A stretch of DNA of 64,000 bases from Collybiopsis luxurians FD-317 M1 (lineage: Eukaryota > Basidiomycota > Agaricomycetes > Agaricales > Omphalotaceae): positions 44,845 through 108,844 of the forward strand of contig KN834852.1 of the NCBI GenBank assembly GCA_000827265.1. Reading direction: 5' to 3'. Shown piece by piece: positions 1-11,829 of this stretch; within the stretch, counting starts at the first letter, position 1, and every line of letters starts with the position of its first letter. A model generated the notes under the pieces. It saw nothing but the letters and a program-made list of their open reading frames with translations, was not told the origin of the DNA and did no database searches. The position numbers and the translations under genes are program-made.

Positions 1-2040
1 CCTATATTCACCACCCTGGGCATTCACATCTGCACCATTCTCAAGCAGTAACTTGACAACAGCTTCATGTCCCCCCTGTGCAGCTGCCTGGAGTGCATTC
101 CCATATTCACCACCCTGGGCATTCACATCTGCACCATTTTCAAGCAGCAACTTGACAACAGCTTCATTGCCTTTCTGTGCAGCTGCCTGGAGTGCATTCC
201 CATAGAAACCACTGTGGGAATTCACATTTGCACCATTGTCAAGCAGCAACTTGACAACAACTTCATTACCTCCCAGCACAGCTGCCTGGAGTGCATTCCC
301 ATAGAAACCACCCTGGGCATTCACATCTCTTTTCTCCATTAATATATTTTCTACTGTCTTTTTTAATCCATTTTTTGCTGCATAGTATAGGGCTGTGCCC
401 ATTCCCCACTTATTCCCCCAAGTTCGGTACTTCTCATACTGCCCTCGCCACAATAAAAAGCCATTGCTAGAGTCCATCAGTATCTTTTTTGTCAGGCTTT
501 CAAGTGGACTAGCTTGCTGCTTCTCTTCAATGCACCTTGCATGCACTAGCCAGTATTGGCATGCATAGTCCCACAAAGGGAGTTCCTCCAATCCATTTTT
601 CTTCTTGTTTCTATCTGCCACATGCATTATGTAAATAATACATGCTTGAGCTATCATATCATCAGCAAGCTGTTTATTAATATCAAACATATTTTTGACT
701 TGAGCCGACATATTATAATTAATTAGGAATTCCTTGACCGATGCATGTGCAAACTGAGCCACATTGTCACTTCCTATGATTACAAGACTTGAGTCCACAA
801 TAGCATCTAGTCTTAGCTTCATCCCTTTGTTATTTTTTACAGTTTGCTTATGGACATTTATTGCAACAATCTCTCTTACTTGGAACATATCCAAAGGCTT
901 ATATGCATAGAGCAACCAGAGCAGCAAATGATGAGCATCTTTTGCCTGCTTTCCCCTCTCTACTTTTTGCATAGCCTTTGAGTATATATCTTCCAAGTCC
1001 TTAGGCAAATTCATCAAAACCTTTTCCACTGCTTCTTCATCAACACACTCTTTCACTTCCTTTAACTGACACTCAACCCACCGAAATCTGTATATTCCCT
1101 CAGTATCAGTTGCCTTACCTTTTTGGTGGAATACAAATACTCACTGTCCATCAGCCCCATTCTTTAAAGTCTCCTGTACCTGTTTCCAGTATGTTTCTTT
1201 TGAATCAAAGTTATACTCGGCACTGAGTATCTTGGACTGAATATATCTCTCAATATCAACTTTGGTGTGCAAAGGCTCATTGCCCAGTATAATTTTTAGT
1301 GCACTCTGCTCAACTCCAACATCAATGGAATTCCTACTAATCACAACAATCCACAATTTCTGTGAGAATTGGCATAACCAGGCCATGACTTTTGAGGCCT
1401 CTTCTGCACATTCATCCATTGCATCTACAAGAAGATATCCTCCATTTCTCTGTACAATAATGACATTCAGAATTTCCTCCAATTCTTTAATTGCTGGTTT
1501 TTCATATCCTTTGAACTTTTTATACAGATCATACAAGTCTGGATTGATGCCTTTATTTTCAAGTCCAATTTGTGAGATGAGAGATAGAAGAAATCCACGA
1601 TAAGTAGACTTGTTCCCTGTGTTATCTCGAATGTCAAAGTAATGATACCAAAAAGCATTAGTATCTATATCTGAGAGATCTTTCCAAACTGTAGCGCTTT
1701 TCAACAGGTAAGTTTTTTCTCACTTTCTTTCACGGCCTTTATTACTTACCTTAAAACTGTTTTTCCTGATCCAGCTACAGATTTTCACAATGAAAATCAA
1801 TCTCAAGAAAACACTGAGAAAAGCTGGTTCTACCTTTGCCTTGGATCCAAAGGATACCAAGTTGACCTTTCCACTTCTTGTATTCAGTATGGCTCAGGAT
1901 CCATTGTCCAGTTCCTTCAGCCTTTTTGTCAGCAGCATCTGCACGATTAGCTGAACAGTCTGGTGCTTGAAGCCATTTACGGATCTTCCCTACTTCATCG
2001 TCTGCTGTTGAACATCAATGTTGTAGACTATTCAACATTA
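1..2040 (-). CDS. NACHT-ankyrin (STAND/NLR-like) protein, copy 1, 3' part off the window
   Basis: Predicted intracellular signalling NTPase of the fungal NLR-like class (incompatibility or non-self sensing is the family's known role; the ligand is unknown). Reading leftwards: an exon at about 1,835-2,000 ends in GILWIQGK, a 25-nt microexon near 1,752-1,776 supplies the rest of the Walker A loop (AGSGKTVL), the exon 1,145-1,710 carries Walker B (LLVDAMDEC), and after a 57-nt intron (1,088-1,144, gtgagt...acag) the frame continues with FRWVECQLKEV, a winged-helix-like region and ankyrin repeats (NALQAA...VVKLL). The frame stays open to position 1, so the stop is outside. The start lies near 2,030 or in an upstream exon; a short frame ...GKIRKWLQAPDCSANRADA begins there. 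It is a paralogue of 21,875-24,330. CpG is scarce here, yet no stop interrupts the frame. Confidence 0.8.
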
Positions 2041-2380
2041 TGCTTTTGAATGAGAACCTACTAATGACTGTAAATTGGCTATCTTTAATAGTGAAATGGT
2101 GTGCATTAGAAAACATATTTCCTATCACTTGCATATTAGTATCCCATTCATAACATAACTGTTGGAGCTTTCAATACCTGAAATTTATCTCAGAATATGT
2201 ATCCTGTTATGCCCAAAGGTGATGAAGGATGGGGAAAAAAAGAATGATCGAGCTTTCAACACATTCTTATACGCTTTTAAATAAGGTTTAATTGCTCGTC
2301 TTCTCTTGTCTAGTCTCCATATTCAGTAACAGAAACAGCGACTTTAATGCAGGCCAGAATGAGGGCACTGATGTACTTGA
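2041..2380. other. Spacer upstream of the NACHT gene, no gene seen
   Basis: CpG-poor sequence with its counterpart at about 24,330-24,590. I see no long frame, RNA gene or repeat of its own. CpG content rises at about 2,390, which marks the edge of a CpG-normal island. Confidence 0.5.
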
Positions 2381-3599
2381 TTTGGTCATTTTTTGCATGA
2401 TCCGGATTCGCTGTTCAGATATTGATGATATATGGACTTCCAGAATAGAATAGCATATGACACCGCGCTACGAAAGAAGTGCAAACTTGGAACGTGTTGG
2501 AAACGCGTGCACTTTTTCAAAGAATGTCTGGGGATTTCCGAGAACAACGCCGAAATTGATGTATTCATCCAAGATCTTATCATACTCGATCTGCTTCAAT
2601 GTCAAGTCATTTGACGGCTAATGCGGTGTAAGTGCTGAACATGCTTCTCTCGAATGGTGTTCCCGCCAGACCTTGTCCTGTGCGTGTTCAAGTGTATCCT
2701 GCACAATGATTGTTTTAAAATGGTGCGGATGATCGAGAACGGAGTACGTGTCTAGCCCTGATATACTCTGTATCGTCTACTGACAGCAAAAGAGCAGCTC
2801 AGTACTCAGTAGCTATGGCTATGTTCTTCTCTTCCAGGGGATCGGCCTCGAATCCAAGATAGAAAGCTATCTCACATCCCTCATATCCATCCTATCAGCC
2901 TCGCAAATACACTGGCGTTGTTCGTTGCTCGAAAAATGGACGTCACTGACTCAGAGCATCACAGTACTCGCCCTAGTACCCACATTTCTGAACAAGGACG
3001 GAGCTACGGGTCAGGTTATCGCGGCTAGGATATTGAACAGGAGAACTTGATGGGTTTTTGGTATATTTCTTCCCGAGTGAGCACTGCGTGTGTTTCTCGT
3101 CTGCCCGGGATACGACTTTTTCTCTGATCCGACTTTTCGTAGCACCCAGCTAATCCGACAATTCCGCTTCACTTTGTTCTGTTCGTTCCGTCCAAGTTCT
3201 TGCCCTCTACGATTTTCATGAGCTAGCCTCAATACCGACGGACGACCAGGCGGTTCGACTGAAATCGCACAGTTGTTGGAAGGATTGGGTTATGCTCAGT
3301 TAGAGTCCATTTTCTGTACGTTCTTGACCGAGCTTTTCTAGTCTTTCTTGCGAGATGACTGACGTGGTTGTATCTCAGCCATCAAAGGTCCGGCATGCTT
3401 ACTCTACGGTGCTCACCGACTATCCCAAACACCAAAGCGGCTCGAGTACTTTCCTCCTCCCTCAATGGCCCGGAGTGATACCATCATCCTGGACCTCAGT
3501 CGTAGAGACAATGTAGAGAAGGTATCGTATGTAAATAGTTTTTTGATATTCTCATGTTGTCCGACGTGCTCTAGGGTTTGGCGGACAGCATCGTACGGA
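2381..3599 (-). pseudogene. Unidentified gene remnant, copy 1
   Basis: Not recognised. On the minus strand, near 2,430-2,600, a stretch reads LTLKQIEYDKILDEY, then FGVVLGNPQTFFEKV, and continues to SEQRIRIMQKMTK with one stop between. Another minus-strand stretch near 2,740-2,880 reads IAFYLGFEADPLEEKN and later SVDDTEYIRARH. The plus strand also has an open run here (GIGLESKIESYL...), so the strand is not certain. At 3,413-3,607 a minus frame (TLEHVGQHENIKKLF) may be the tail of the neighbouring Dicer-like fragment. A plus-strand block at about 3,090-3,370, with a possible intron (gtacgttcttgac...tctcag), recurs in diverged form at 7,490-7,760. Copy 2 has an extra 440 bp inside this unit. 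CpG content is normal. Confidence 0.35.
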
Positions 3600-6110
3600 G
3601 TGTACATATATATCTATCTAGAGAAGATATCCGTTACCATTGTAGCACTATAGTAATATGCAAACTCCATATGGCAATAGCAAACTTGGAGATGTAGCCG
3701 GGAGAGTACTCGTTCGATTCGGGAGAATTGTCCTTTCCTCGAGCATGGTATGAGAAATCTGTTACGACTATATCTAAAGCTTCATATCCGAGAAATTTCT
3801 TCCTCTAATACCAGATCGCCCGTGGTCCTCTTGACACGACGGAAGCGTCACCGCTTCGATGAACAATAGTCGACGACAGAAGGTATACCAGATGAGCTTT
3901 TCCAGGCTGAAAAATTGGGTGGGGACTGAACTTCATCGGAGGATACGGAGGTTATCGTACAGGATTTCCGATATACAACTGGGAAGGGGAAGGCTCGACT
4001 CGATATAGAGATGAAAAAATTTTGCCTATTCGTAGCTGAAAGAGAGACCATCGTGAACATATACAGCGCCGATGAGCCAATCGACAATGTCCGCGAGTAC
4101 TAGGGCATAACAGTCAATAAGCGGAAAGCATCATAAACAAGGGCAACTTGCCTTTAGTCGAACGCTCCTGCGAGTTCGTTCCTTTTCTTCTTTTCTTCCC
4201 ATCCTCTACTATCGTCCCCGCCGCCATTTCATTTGACCTCTAATCGTCTGCGGGTGGGTCTGGTAAGGTCACGGTACTATCCTCTTCCAGATTTTGCATA
4301 GTATCCGGATTCACCTGTGACACAGCTAAGCTTAGACAACTCCTCTGTCAGCACAGAAGCAATCGTCGCAATATACAACGGCTCCCATTTGTTTTGCAAG
4401 CGATCGAACTAAAAAGCATGTTATCAGGTTTCACCGTCAACACCAGAATCACCACCCCTACATACCTCGAATAACCACGTATACAACCTGCTCGTCACAC
4501 TCTCCTTTGCCAGCCTCATATGGCCCTTCCTCTTCGTCAAATTACCCTCCGGCCAAACGGATACTCCCAACAGCCGCGCAGCCATGACCACTTTCAACAC
4601 CACATCGCCCAACGTTTCCAGCGGTTGATAATTCGTGGGCTCCTGGAAGACCAGAGCAGATAAGGCGAGCATGAGGAGAGGGTTGTGGAACATGGAGAGG
4701 GCGGATTGGTCGGTGAAGGGAAGGGAGCGGAGGGAGTTAGCGGCTCGGTGAGAGCGATTGCGCAGAGGATGGAGGGGATCGTAGAGGGTTTCGGTGTGGG
4801 ATATGAGGGGACACTTGAGTATTGGGGTGAGATGAAGAAGAGAGACGGGGGTAGAGGTGTGGGTCCAGCCGGAGGGGGTAAGAGAAAACTGGTCAGAGCG
4901 TGGAAAGGGTGGACTTGGAGATGGGGATATCGAATTTGCGCATCGTCGAAGCGAGGATACCGCTCCAGGAATTTGGCTTCCTGTGGAACCCATCTCCATT
5001 GCACCAAATGATACACCTCATCCCACTTCATCGTCGACCCACTAATACTCCCAAACAGCCTCGTCGTGTACTCCGGCGCCTCCCTATCTGATGCGTACAT
5101 CTGGCCTACAGGCTCTATCCTCACGTCAAGCGTGTCCAGGGAAGGATGATGCAGGTTCAGCTCATCCGTTTAGTTGCGATTGTCTTTGACAGTCTCTGGT
5201 CCAGACGCACATACTCGGAGGTGCCAGGTGCCCTGTGGGAGAGCTGGTTGCAGAGGGGTTGGATGTAGGGGTCGTTTTCGATGTTGAGCCTGTCGGACGT
5301 GTGTTCGAGAGCGGCAAGGTTGGTGGAGAAGGGAGAGGTGCGGTGCTGGGTGCGCTGTGGACGAGTGGACGTATTCGGAAAGTTCAGAGCGGGTTTGCTG
5401 GAAGAAACAATGACCGAAACTGGATTCGTCTCTTTGATGGAAGTAAGAACCCAACGCCAATGCAACAGAGAATGAAATTAACTTACCAGAAAGCTTTATC
5501 GACATTTCCACCGAAAACAGGACTCGCAGTAAGACCTATAATCATCGGCCTCCGCATCCTTCTCTAGCACCAGTAAGGCTAAGATCCGTCGCGGGCAACT
5601 TGTGATAAAACTCTCGCATGATTCGATTATACGGATCGTGACCGACGGCATGGTGAACCTCGTCAAAAATGATCAAATCAATATTGACACCCATCAAGAT
5701 ATAGCCATGGTGCAGGGCATCGAGAAGGGCCTGCAGAGTAGAAACCATGGCACAATGAAGGATCCTTCCATTGTTCCTGGGCTAAAGCTCCCGAGATGAG
5801 GCCGACAGAGACGGGGAGCGCGTCTTTGATCACGTTACACCGCGACGGTGGGAGCCAGAAACCATGAGAGCTGTAGACAAAAGTGAGAAACAAACAAAAA
5901 AAAAAAGTTACTTGGAAAAACGCACTTTTTCAAGTTCCCGTCCACTTTCGTGCTTCCAACGTAAGCCCGCGCAATGATGTGGTATTCCTCCGCAAACTCT
6001 CGTCGAGCTTTTCCTGCTGGTACCCTCCCGTCTTGACAGGAGCACTATTCTCCAAAGTCGCATCGTTATTCTTGTTCATCAATGGTAGTACAAAAGATGT
6101 CGGTGAAGGA
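3600..6110 (-). pseudogene. Dicer-like ribonuclease III pseudogene, copy 1
   Basis: Dicer cuts double-stranded RNA into small RNAs. Pieces appear in Dicer order on the minus strand: N-terminus GGYQQEKLDESLRRN (about 6,000); FLAPTVA (5,865); helicase box IIFDEVHHAVGHDPYNRI (5,620-5,680); MIIGLTASPVFGGN (5,510-5,555); RLDQRLSKTI (5,175); a linker YTTRLFGSISGSTMKWDEV (5,030-5,085); RNase IIIa LETLGDVVLK (4,595-4,625) and LADIVDWLIGAVYVH (4,060-4,105); RNase IIIb start EKLIWYTF (3,885) and FLGYEALDIVVTDF (3,750-3,795). The helicase C domain, DUF283 and PAZ region are missing between about 5,165 and 5,160, so roughly half of a normal Dicer is absent. Frameshifts follow FLAPTVA and KDASL, and a stop follows TIATK. 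RNase IIIb has GY where the catalytic GD is expected. Most breaks are shared with 26,650-29,395, so it was dead before duplication. Confidence 0.82.
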
Positions 6111-6251
6111 ACTCGAGCTTATGAAGGCGTCTGAGAGCTTGGTACAAAGGGGAAGGGGCCGTCTATGAATCCGCGGATTGGAAAGTACATCCATTCATTT
6201 GATATTGAGCTTGAACCTTCAATTTTGAACCTTCATCTAATATCTCGAGCT

Positions 6252-7815
6252 GGAAAAATGTGCGATGTCGGCAGAAAAGAAAAATACCGTTACGTTAAAC
6301 GCCCAAGACGCGTCCAGCTGACCACCTCGGCGCTTAACATTTCAATTCCAATTTGGACCGTGATGCTACCCAGCAGAAGGCTCAACACGAGGTGATTGCA
6401 TTCCTCTCGCGAGACTGTGGAGAATTTATGAACCTTATTAAATAAACTGCATGCATACTGAATACGTTCCGGGCTTGCATTCATTGCGAGAATCAAGAAT
6501 CTTCACATCGATTGATGATTCTGCCGAGAAAAATATGTAATTATGCGCTCGCACGAAAATCGTCCAAAAAACATACTCTGAAAATCTACCCTACTCTACA
6601 TTTATTTACATTAACAATTCTAATCTACAAGGAGCCTAAAATCCCAAAAAGTCCTTCCCCTCCAAAAAAAAAAAGAAAAAGAAAAATGAGTGTACAAAAA
6701 GATTGTAAAAAAACTAAACTAAACTAGCACTCTCAGACTCAAAATCAGAACCAAACTACTCTCGCAATTGCATTCAACGGTAGGTTGGTCACTCTGATCT
6801 TTCACACCAAAGCAACTCAAGCAATCACATTTTGAATATAGATCCTAAGACAGACACATATGCTCTCAGTATCCAATCTGCAAGTTTACCATTCAAAGTA
6901 CAACACCGCGACTAGTAAAATTTACTTCACAACCTGCCCCATTCCTTTGAGTATATTGGTTCAAGTACCAGTTATAACAGGTTTATGGGTACCTGTAGCT
7001 AGCTGCTAGACTCGGGTGTGAATGGCAAATATATTTGCTTTCACATTTGAGAATGAATATCAAAAGAGTGGTAAATGTGCTGATCACAAAGTCCTACATT
7101 CAAATGCACATATGGACCTTTATTTTTGTGATACTCGCCACCAATATTCGACATATATTGAGTGAATAAAAACGTACACCTAAGTGAGATTTGAACACAG
7201 GAAGTATAATGAAAGTGACTACGAAAGCAATTAGTCCAATATTATATCTACCACTACTGAATATAGCATATTAAAAAGCATCGGCGCTCCCATGTATTCG
7301 GCGTGGTTAATCTCCTTCACAGTGGTATCATTACCTGGGGCCAGGCATGTAAGTAGTGGGTGCATGGTAGGGGGAATACCATACAAAAATCCCCAACCGC
7401 ACATGATACAGTACAGACTGTAAATGCCATCTGGCCCATAATACTTCCTGAATATTTGAACATTATTCAACATTCACTGCATTCGGTATTCGTGTAGTCG
7501 AATGCCTTTTTTTCTCATGTGACTCTTCGTACCATCTAGCTAATCCAATAATTCCGTGCTTCACTTCGACCTATTCGTCACATCCAAGTTTCAACAACAC
7601 CACCGTGCACGCCGACGGAAAACCAAGCGCTTCCACTCAAGTCGAGTTTGGATACGCACTTGTGACACATTTGTTGCGGAACAGGTATGGGGTTACAGCC
7701 GGTCAGATTCCATCGATTTCGGTACGTTCTTGACGGTGTCCCTTTGGAGATGACCGACGTGGTTGGGCAGAATAAGATATACGCCTTATGTCAGCTAGTC
7801 AGTCTTGTAGAAAAA
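6252..7815. other. Block present in copy 1 only; no intact gene
   Basis: Copy 2 passes directly from the counterpart of 6,251 (ctcgagctgga) to that of 7,816. The block holds an A-rich stretch (6,660-6,720), a CpG-poor interior (about 6,900-7,480) with no recognisable frame, and at 7,490-7,760 a diverged copy of the 3,090-3,370 sequence. The minus frame at 7,231-7,473 (80 codons) has no family I recognise. It is either an insertion in copy 1 or a deletion in copy 2. Confidence 0.55.
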
Positions 7816-8318
7816 TTGGTAGCCCCCGGAGCACTGTTCGGGCCATTAGCATAAAACGTCACCTTCGACATAACGGTATGTACCGGTGATGCCAGGTGAG
7901 GGCAAAGGCGGGCGACAATTTTTTTTCTCAGTGTTCTGTCTATTGGGATTGGGGGTTCTGGGGTTTAGAACTTTAATATACTTCGTAAACAATCAATTTT
8001 GAAGAAGCAGACACATTCCAGTTGTAACCTAAACCACGCTCCAGAGCGAATAGTTGATGGATTTTTGAGGTACTTCCTGTATTCCTCTTGACCACTCTGT
8101 CGAAATTAAACCGCGTCTTCCATTTTTCAAGCCAAATTGCTCGCATCTCTGGAGCTTTACACGATAACCTTTCCGCCCTTTAGGAACACAATACAATAAC
8201 TGTACTTAGAATTACAGAAAGCCTAATAGAAGGAACACAAAATACCACCAATGCATGGCCGAGAATGAAGTTTTTATTGTGGTTTCCTTCAATGTCGACT
8301 AGATAATATTAATTTTCA

Positions 8319-9844
8319 TCACATCCTAGCTGGTGTACCGAAGATGACTTGTATAGTATCAGCGATCTCGCGCGCTGGTAAGCGTTCAGGATGAGTATTC
8401 CGAATCGGCTTCCCTCGAAAACAGGATTCATGTTACTCACCCATTTCGTCGGGCTTTTCCATAGGAATCATATGCGCTGCGTCCGATAGGTTGATGCTTG
8501 ACGTGTATCCCGGTCGCTGTTTTACCAGCTCTGCGGATAACTCGGGTAGACCACCAATACTACATACAATGAGATTGTACATGGAAATTGAGCCAAATTA
8601 TGCACTCACCCCCCTCCCTTCTTCGGGTCAGGGATCACCCACTTGATATAAACCCTCTCATCCAAGCTCGGCAACTTTTCGTACATATCCTCGCTCGTCT
8701 CTTTCGCATTGATATTCGCCAGAGCCTCATATACAGGATGCATCTTCAAGCGGACCTCGCCGGATTGAGGGTCAGAGTGGAGGCCGGATTCGACGTAAAT
8801 TTTGAACGCGTCTGGATGCCATGGAGCGAAGAAGGGTGATTTTTTTAGGGATTTGAAAGCTTCTTCTCTGATGTACAGTATGTGTATGTATGTGCGGATG
8901 AGCGAATGCGATGAGTGAATGGGGACGCGACATTAATTGGAAGAAAGTTGGTGTTACCTTGATTTCCAAGAGCTAATTCGACTGAATCTGAATTGTGCGA
9001 GAAATGTGATGGTACGCTTTAACGTAGGATGGTTCCGTCTCACGATACCTGGATCAGCCAGGACCAAGGCGGAAAAGAGTCTTGGATACGTATAACACGA
9101 CCAGGCGCAGGCGCAGACGTTTCCGCCGAAAGAGTGTCCGATGGCGATGATTCTTCGTCGTCGTCGATTCGAGTCCGAGTCCGAGTCCGAGAAACCTTGG
9201 TCGATCCGGTGTTGGAATGCGGTGGTGGATACGCGGGGTAGGTGGGCTGGGAGGGTGGTGGATGTGATTTGGGAGGGGAGGTAGTGGAGGAGGAAATGGA
9301 GGAAGTCTCTGGCGCTGTCGTACCAGTCCGCTGATGGGGAAGAAGGAGAGAGAAGGTAAGCTGGGGAAGGCGAGTGGGGCCCTTGGTGCTTACACATTTG
9401 ATTAAGCTTTCCTTCTTTCAAGAGTGCCGAGTCTCCAGTATCGACAGCTTCCCATGCCCATATTTCTTCAACGTCCCGACCGGCTGGGGATTTGAGTAGA
9501 CTCAATATCAAAGGTTCCTAAGTTTGATTTGGAACGATTATTCGAGTGTACCAGACTAGATTTTTATGAATACTCACCTCCTTATTACATCCAATAGGAT
9601 GTACGAACACCAAGGTCAAACCTTTCCTCCTCCTCCTAGACGAGCCGTCCCCCAAATCCAAATCCTTCTTCACGTATCGGTTCACACAGTTCCACAACAC
9701 CCACTCATGAACATCCAGTCCTCCCTTTGCACGCCTAGACTCGTCAAGCTGTATCCGCCACTCCCACGTCTTCCCTACGTTCTCTGTAGGCGCTTTTTGC
9801 CTCGCTTTTGGGTCTAGGTTGTTCATTTCTGCATAAGATACCAT
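8319..9844 (-). CDS. Alpha/beta hydrolase, copy 1, six exons, apparently intact
   Basis: Predicted serine hydrolase of the alpha/beta fold; the substrate is unknown. Exons on the minus strand, all with GT-AG introns of 49-90 nt: 9,578-9,844, 9,394-9,517, 8,958-9,330, 8,610-8,867, 8,441-8,559 and 8,319-8,374. The fold's marks are in order: LTLVFVHPIGCNKE (first strand and oxyanion loop), nucleophile elbow GHSFGG (9,122-9,139), LVLADPG, and the C-terminal catalytic-histidine region AAHMIPMEKPDEMA, ending GTPARM and stop. No stop or frameshift was found. The start chosen is the ATG at 9,844; the frame stays open upstream to about 10,025 (KPLWHNDPIVLYTLSTH...), so the true start may be earlier or its first exon may have been lost at the duplication edge. 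An in-frame microsatellite adds SDSDSDSNRRRR just before the elbow, absent in copy 2. CpG content is high. Confidence 0.8.
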
Positions 9845-10261
9845 GGATTCCTCTTCGAGGGGTCTGAATTCGGGACAGGTTCTGAATGGAGCAGCATCAA
9901 TGATGTGAGTGGATAATGTATATAGTACAATCGGGTCGTTGTGCCATAATGGTTTTCGGGGGGGAGAAGGAAGGTTTGGGCAATGATGATTCGGGAATTC
10001 TGGAGGTGAGTCGAGAGTGAGGGAGGTTTACCTGTTCAGTTATCCAGGTGATACATTGTTTTGTGTAATTCTGTGCCCCCTCATAATTCTCGCATCTGTT
10101 TATTTGTATTTATTAATAGGCCAGGACCAGGCCCTTTTACTATACAAAACATATGAGAAAGGTTGATGTCAGATGAGTTCCAACCAAAACAATTGCTAAT
10201 GAACAGTAAGTGCCTGGGGATTTGAATTTGCCAATCCCTGTGCACCTACTTTGTTTCATTC

Positions 10262-11780
10262 TTGTTCTCGAACCTCGATGTGGCCTCAGCATACATAATG
10301 AACCTGTGCCGAATCCTCTTCAGCAATGGCTTCACTGATGGATACAATGACAGATTTGGCAATGGATACAGCAATGAACACTGCTGCAGAAAGGCAGCTT
10401 CAGGATTGGATTGTCAGAGGTCAATTGTGCTTGCCAATTTCATTGGTCCAAGTTATCAACTCAGTTCTGGATCTCAAGATTCTGAACTCAATCTGGCAAT
10501 GTCAAGGCCTAAAAAAGGAGGTTTTGATGATTTGCCAGGAGTTATCATTGAATGGATGAAAAATGGGTATGCATCTATGACTGTATCCCACTGATAACTT
10601 CTGAAGCTTTTACTCAGATCTCCTCTAGAAATTCTTCCCTTCATCTCCTCTACGACTATCCATGATCAAAAATAATACTTCAACCCATTCAACAGCAATC
10701 TGACAGTGACTAGTGAGGCTGCTAGAATGATCATTATTGGGCAGCCTGGGATTGGTAAGTCTATACAGCTTTCTTGCCATTCACTTATACTGATCAAGCT
10801 ACAACAAGGTAAAACATCCTTCTTGCACTTGATCTGGGCTCTCAGAACATGACTAAACTTGCTGACTTTGTACTGTGGTGGTTGCGGTATGTCTGTTTGG
10901 AAATATAACAACCAGTATTCAATACCGACAAACCAGTGCAATTGGCTGATGACGATTGATTTCCTCCCCAATGAGACCTGGTGTCTGATTGATTCCAACA
11001 ATGAACTCCTTGACATTCCCCTTGCTCTAAAGGATTCCACCTTATTTGTTATGCAAGCGACTGGGCCAAGACAAGGTTGCCTTGCCTGGGTATGCAAGAG
11101 CACAAACTCCGCCACCTATTTTTTCATGCGACCATGGTCATGTGAGGAGCTTATTGCTGGGTACATTCTTATCCAGAATTAGGATGGAATACTGTCACTA
11201 ATAGTTTCTCAGGTTGCAATTACAACCTCCCAGTGCTCAAAGCATGCCCCCACCTGACCTTGTCCAATACTTTGTAACTTTTGGAGGCTCTGCCCGAGAT
11301 GCCTACAGAGTAACTTGTACTCTCACGAGCTACACCAATACATTTCAAAAGGTGGCAGAGAACCTCAATTGTAGTTGCCTCACTGCTTCCCTATCAACTG
11401 ACCTGCTTACTGAAGAGCAGGTTCCCAAATTTCCCTTTGTGGATGATTCACTCAAGCACAAGTTTGTATTAGTATTCCCTATTGACAATGACAACTGTTG
11501 CAAATATGAATTCAGACCACCAACAGAATTCATGCTGAATATGATTTGAAATGCTGTCACCGCCAAAGAATCAACTGACCAAGAGCAAAGCTATTCACCA
11601 GTCTGTTAAAATCTCAGGATGTTGTCTCAGCAATGTTGGCTGGACATTTTTACAACCACAATTTCACCTGCTTTTTGTGGCCAACAAGACATTCCCTTGC
11701 TATTATATATTTCCGGTTTGTGCTAAAGCTGATGCAACCCCTGGTGGTCTTCCCCAGAAGAGCGGAATCTCAACCACCTA
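10262..11780 (+). pseudogene. CRN/RHS-like P-loop protein, degenerate
   Basis: Resembles the crinkler / retrotransposon-hot-spot-like P-loop proteins common in fungi, many of which are of unknown role. Walker A is GQPGIGKT and is split by a 54-nt intron (10,755-10,808, gtaagt...acaag) that falls between GIG and KT. Later family-like stretches are TWCLIDSNNELLD, FVMQATGPRQGCLAWV, then ATYFFMRPWSCEEL (about 10,975-11,155) and YFVTFGGSARDAYRVT (11,268-11,315). The frame is broken by a TGA right after LIWALRT, where CGA is the likely ancestor, by TAG at about 11,182, and by frame changes. The N-terminal portion (10,326 on) is alanine- and leucine-rich without known motifs. It is CpG-poor and surrounded by retroelement debris. 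Confidence 0.55.
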
Positions 11781-11829
11781 GGTTGAGGGGAATGTCTGTT
11801 TGTCTGTGACTGGGAAGGCTATATCCATA

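Larger units (their letters stand above)
1..10015. repeat. Direct segmental duplication, copy 1
   Basis: This block matches about 22,020-32,320 in the same orientation with an offset near 22.3 kb. Matched landmarks are the ankyrin/NACHT gene, the Dicer-like fragment (for example 5,590-5,680 against 28,660-28,750) and the hydrolase exons. The left limit lies off the window, inside the ankyrin repeats. The right limit is near 10,015, upstream of the hydrolase. Copies differ by reciprocal indels: copy 1 lacks about 440 bp at 2,635 and about 590 bp at 3,500, and has about 1.56 kb extra at 6,252-7,815. Confidence 0.9.

Noticed and set aside
4594..5124. Long overlapping frames on both strands in the Dicer-like region (also 27,534-28,184 and 27,762-28,151)
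   Set aside because: Only short pieces of the minus frames carry Dicer motifs; the rest is frameshifted or intronic and the plus frames are shadows.
9160..9200. gattcgagtccgagtcc as a tRNA T-arm
   Set aside because: It is a hexamer microsatellite within a hydrolase exon; no acceptor or anticodon stem can be drawn.
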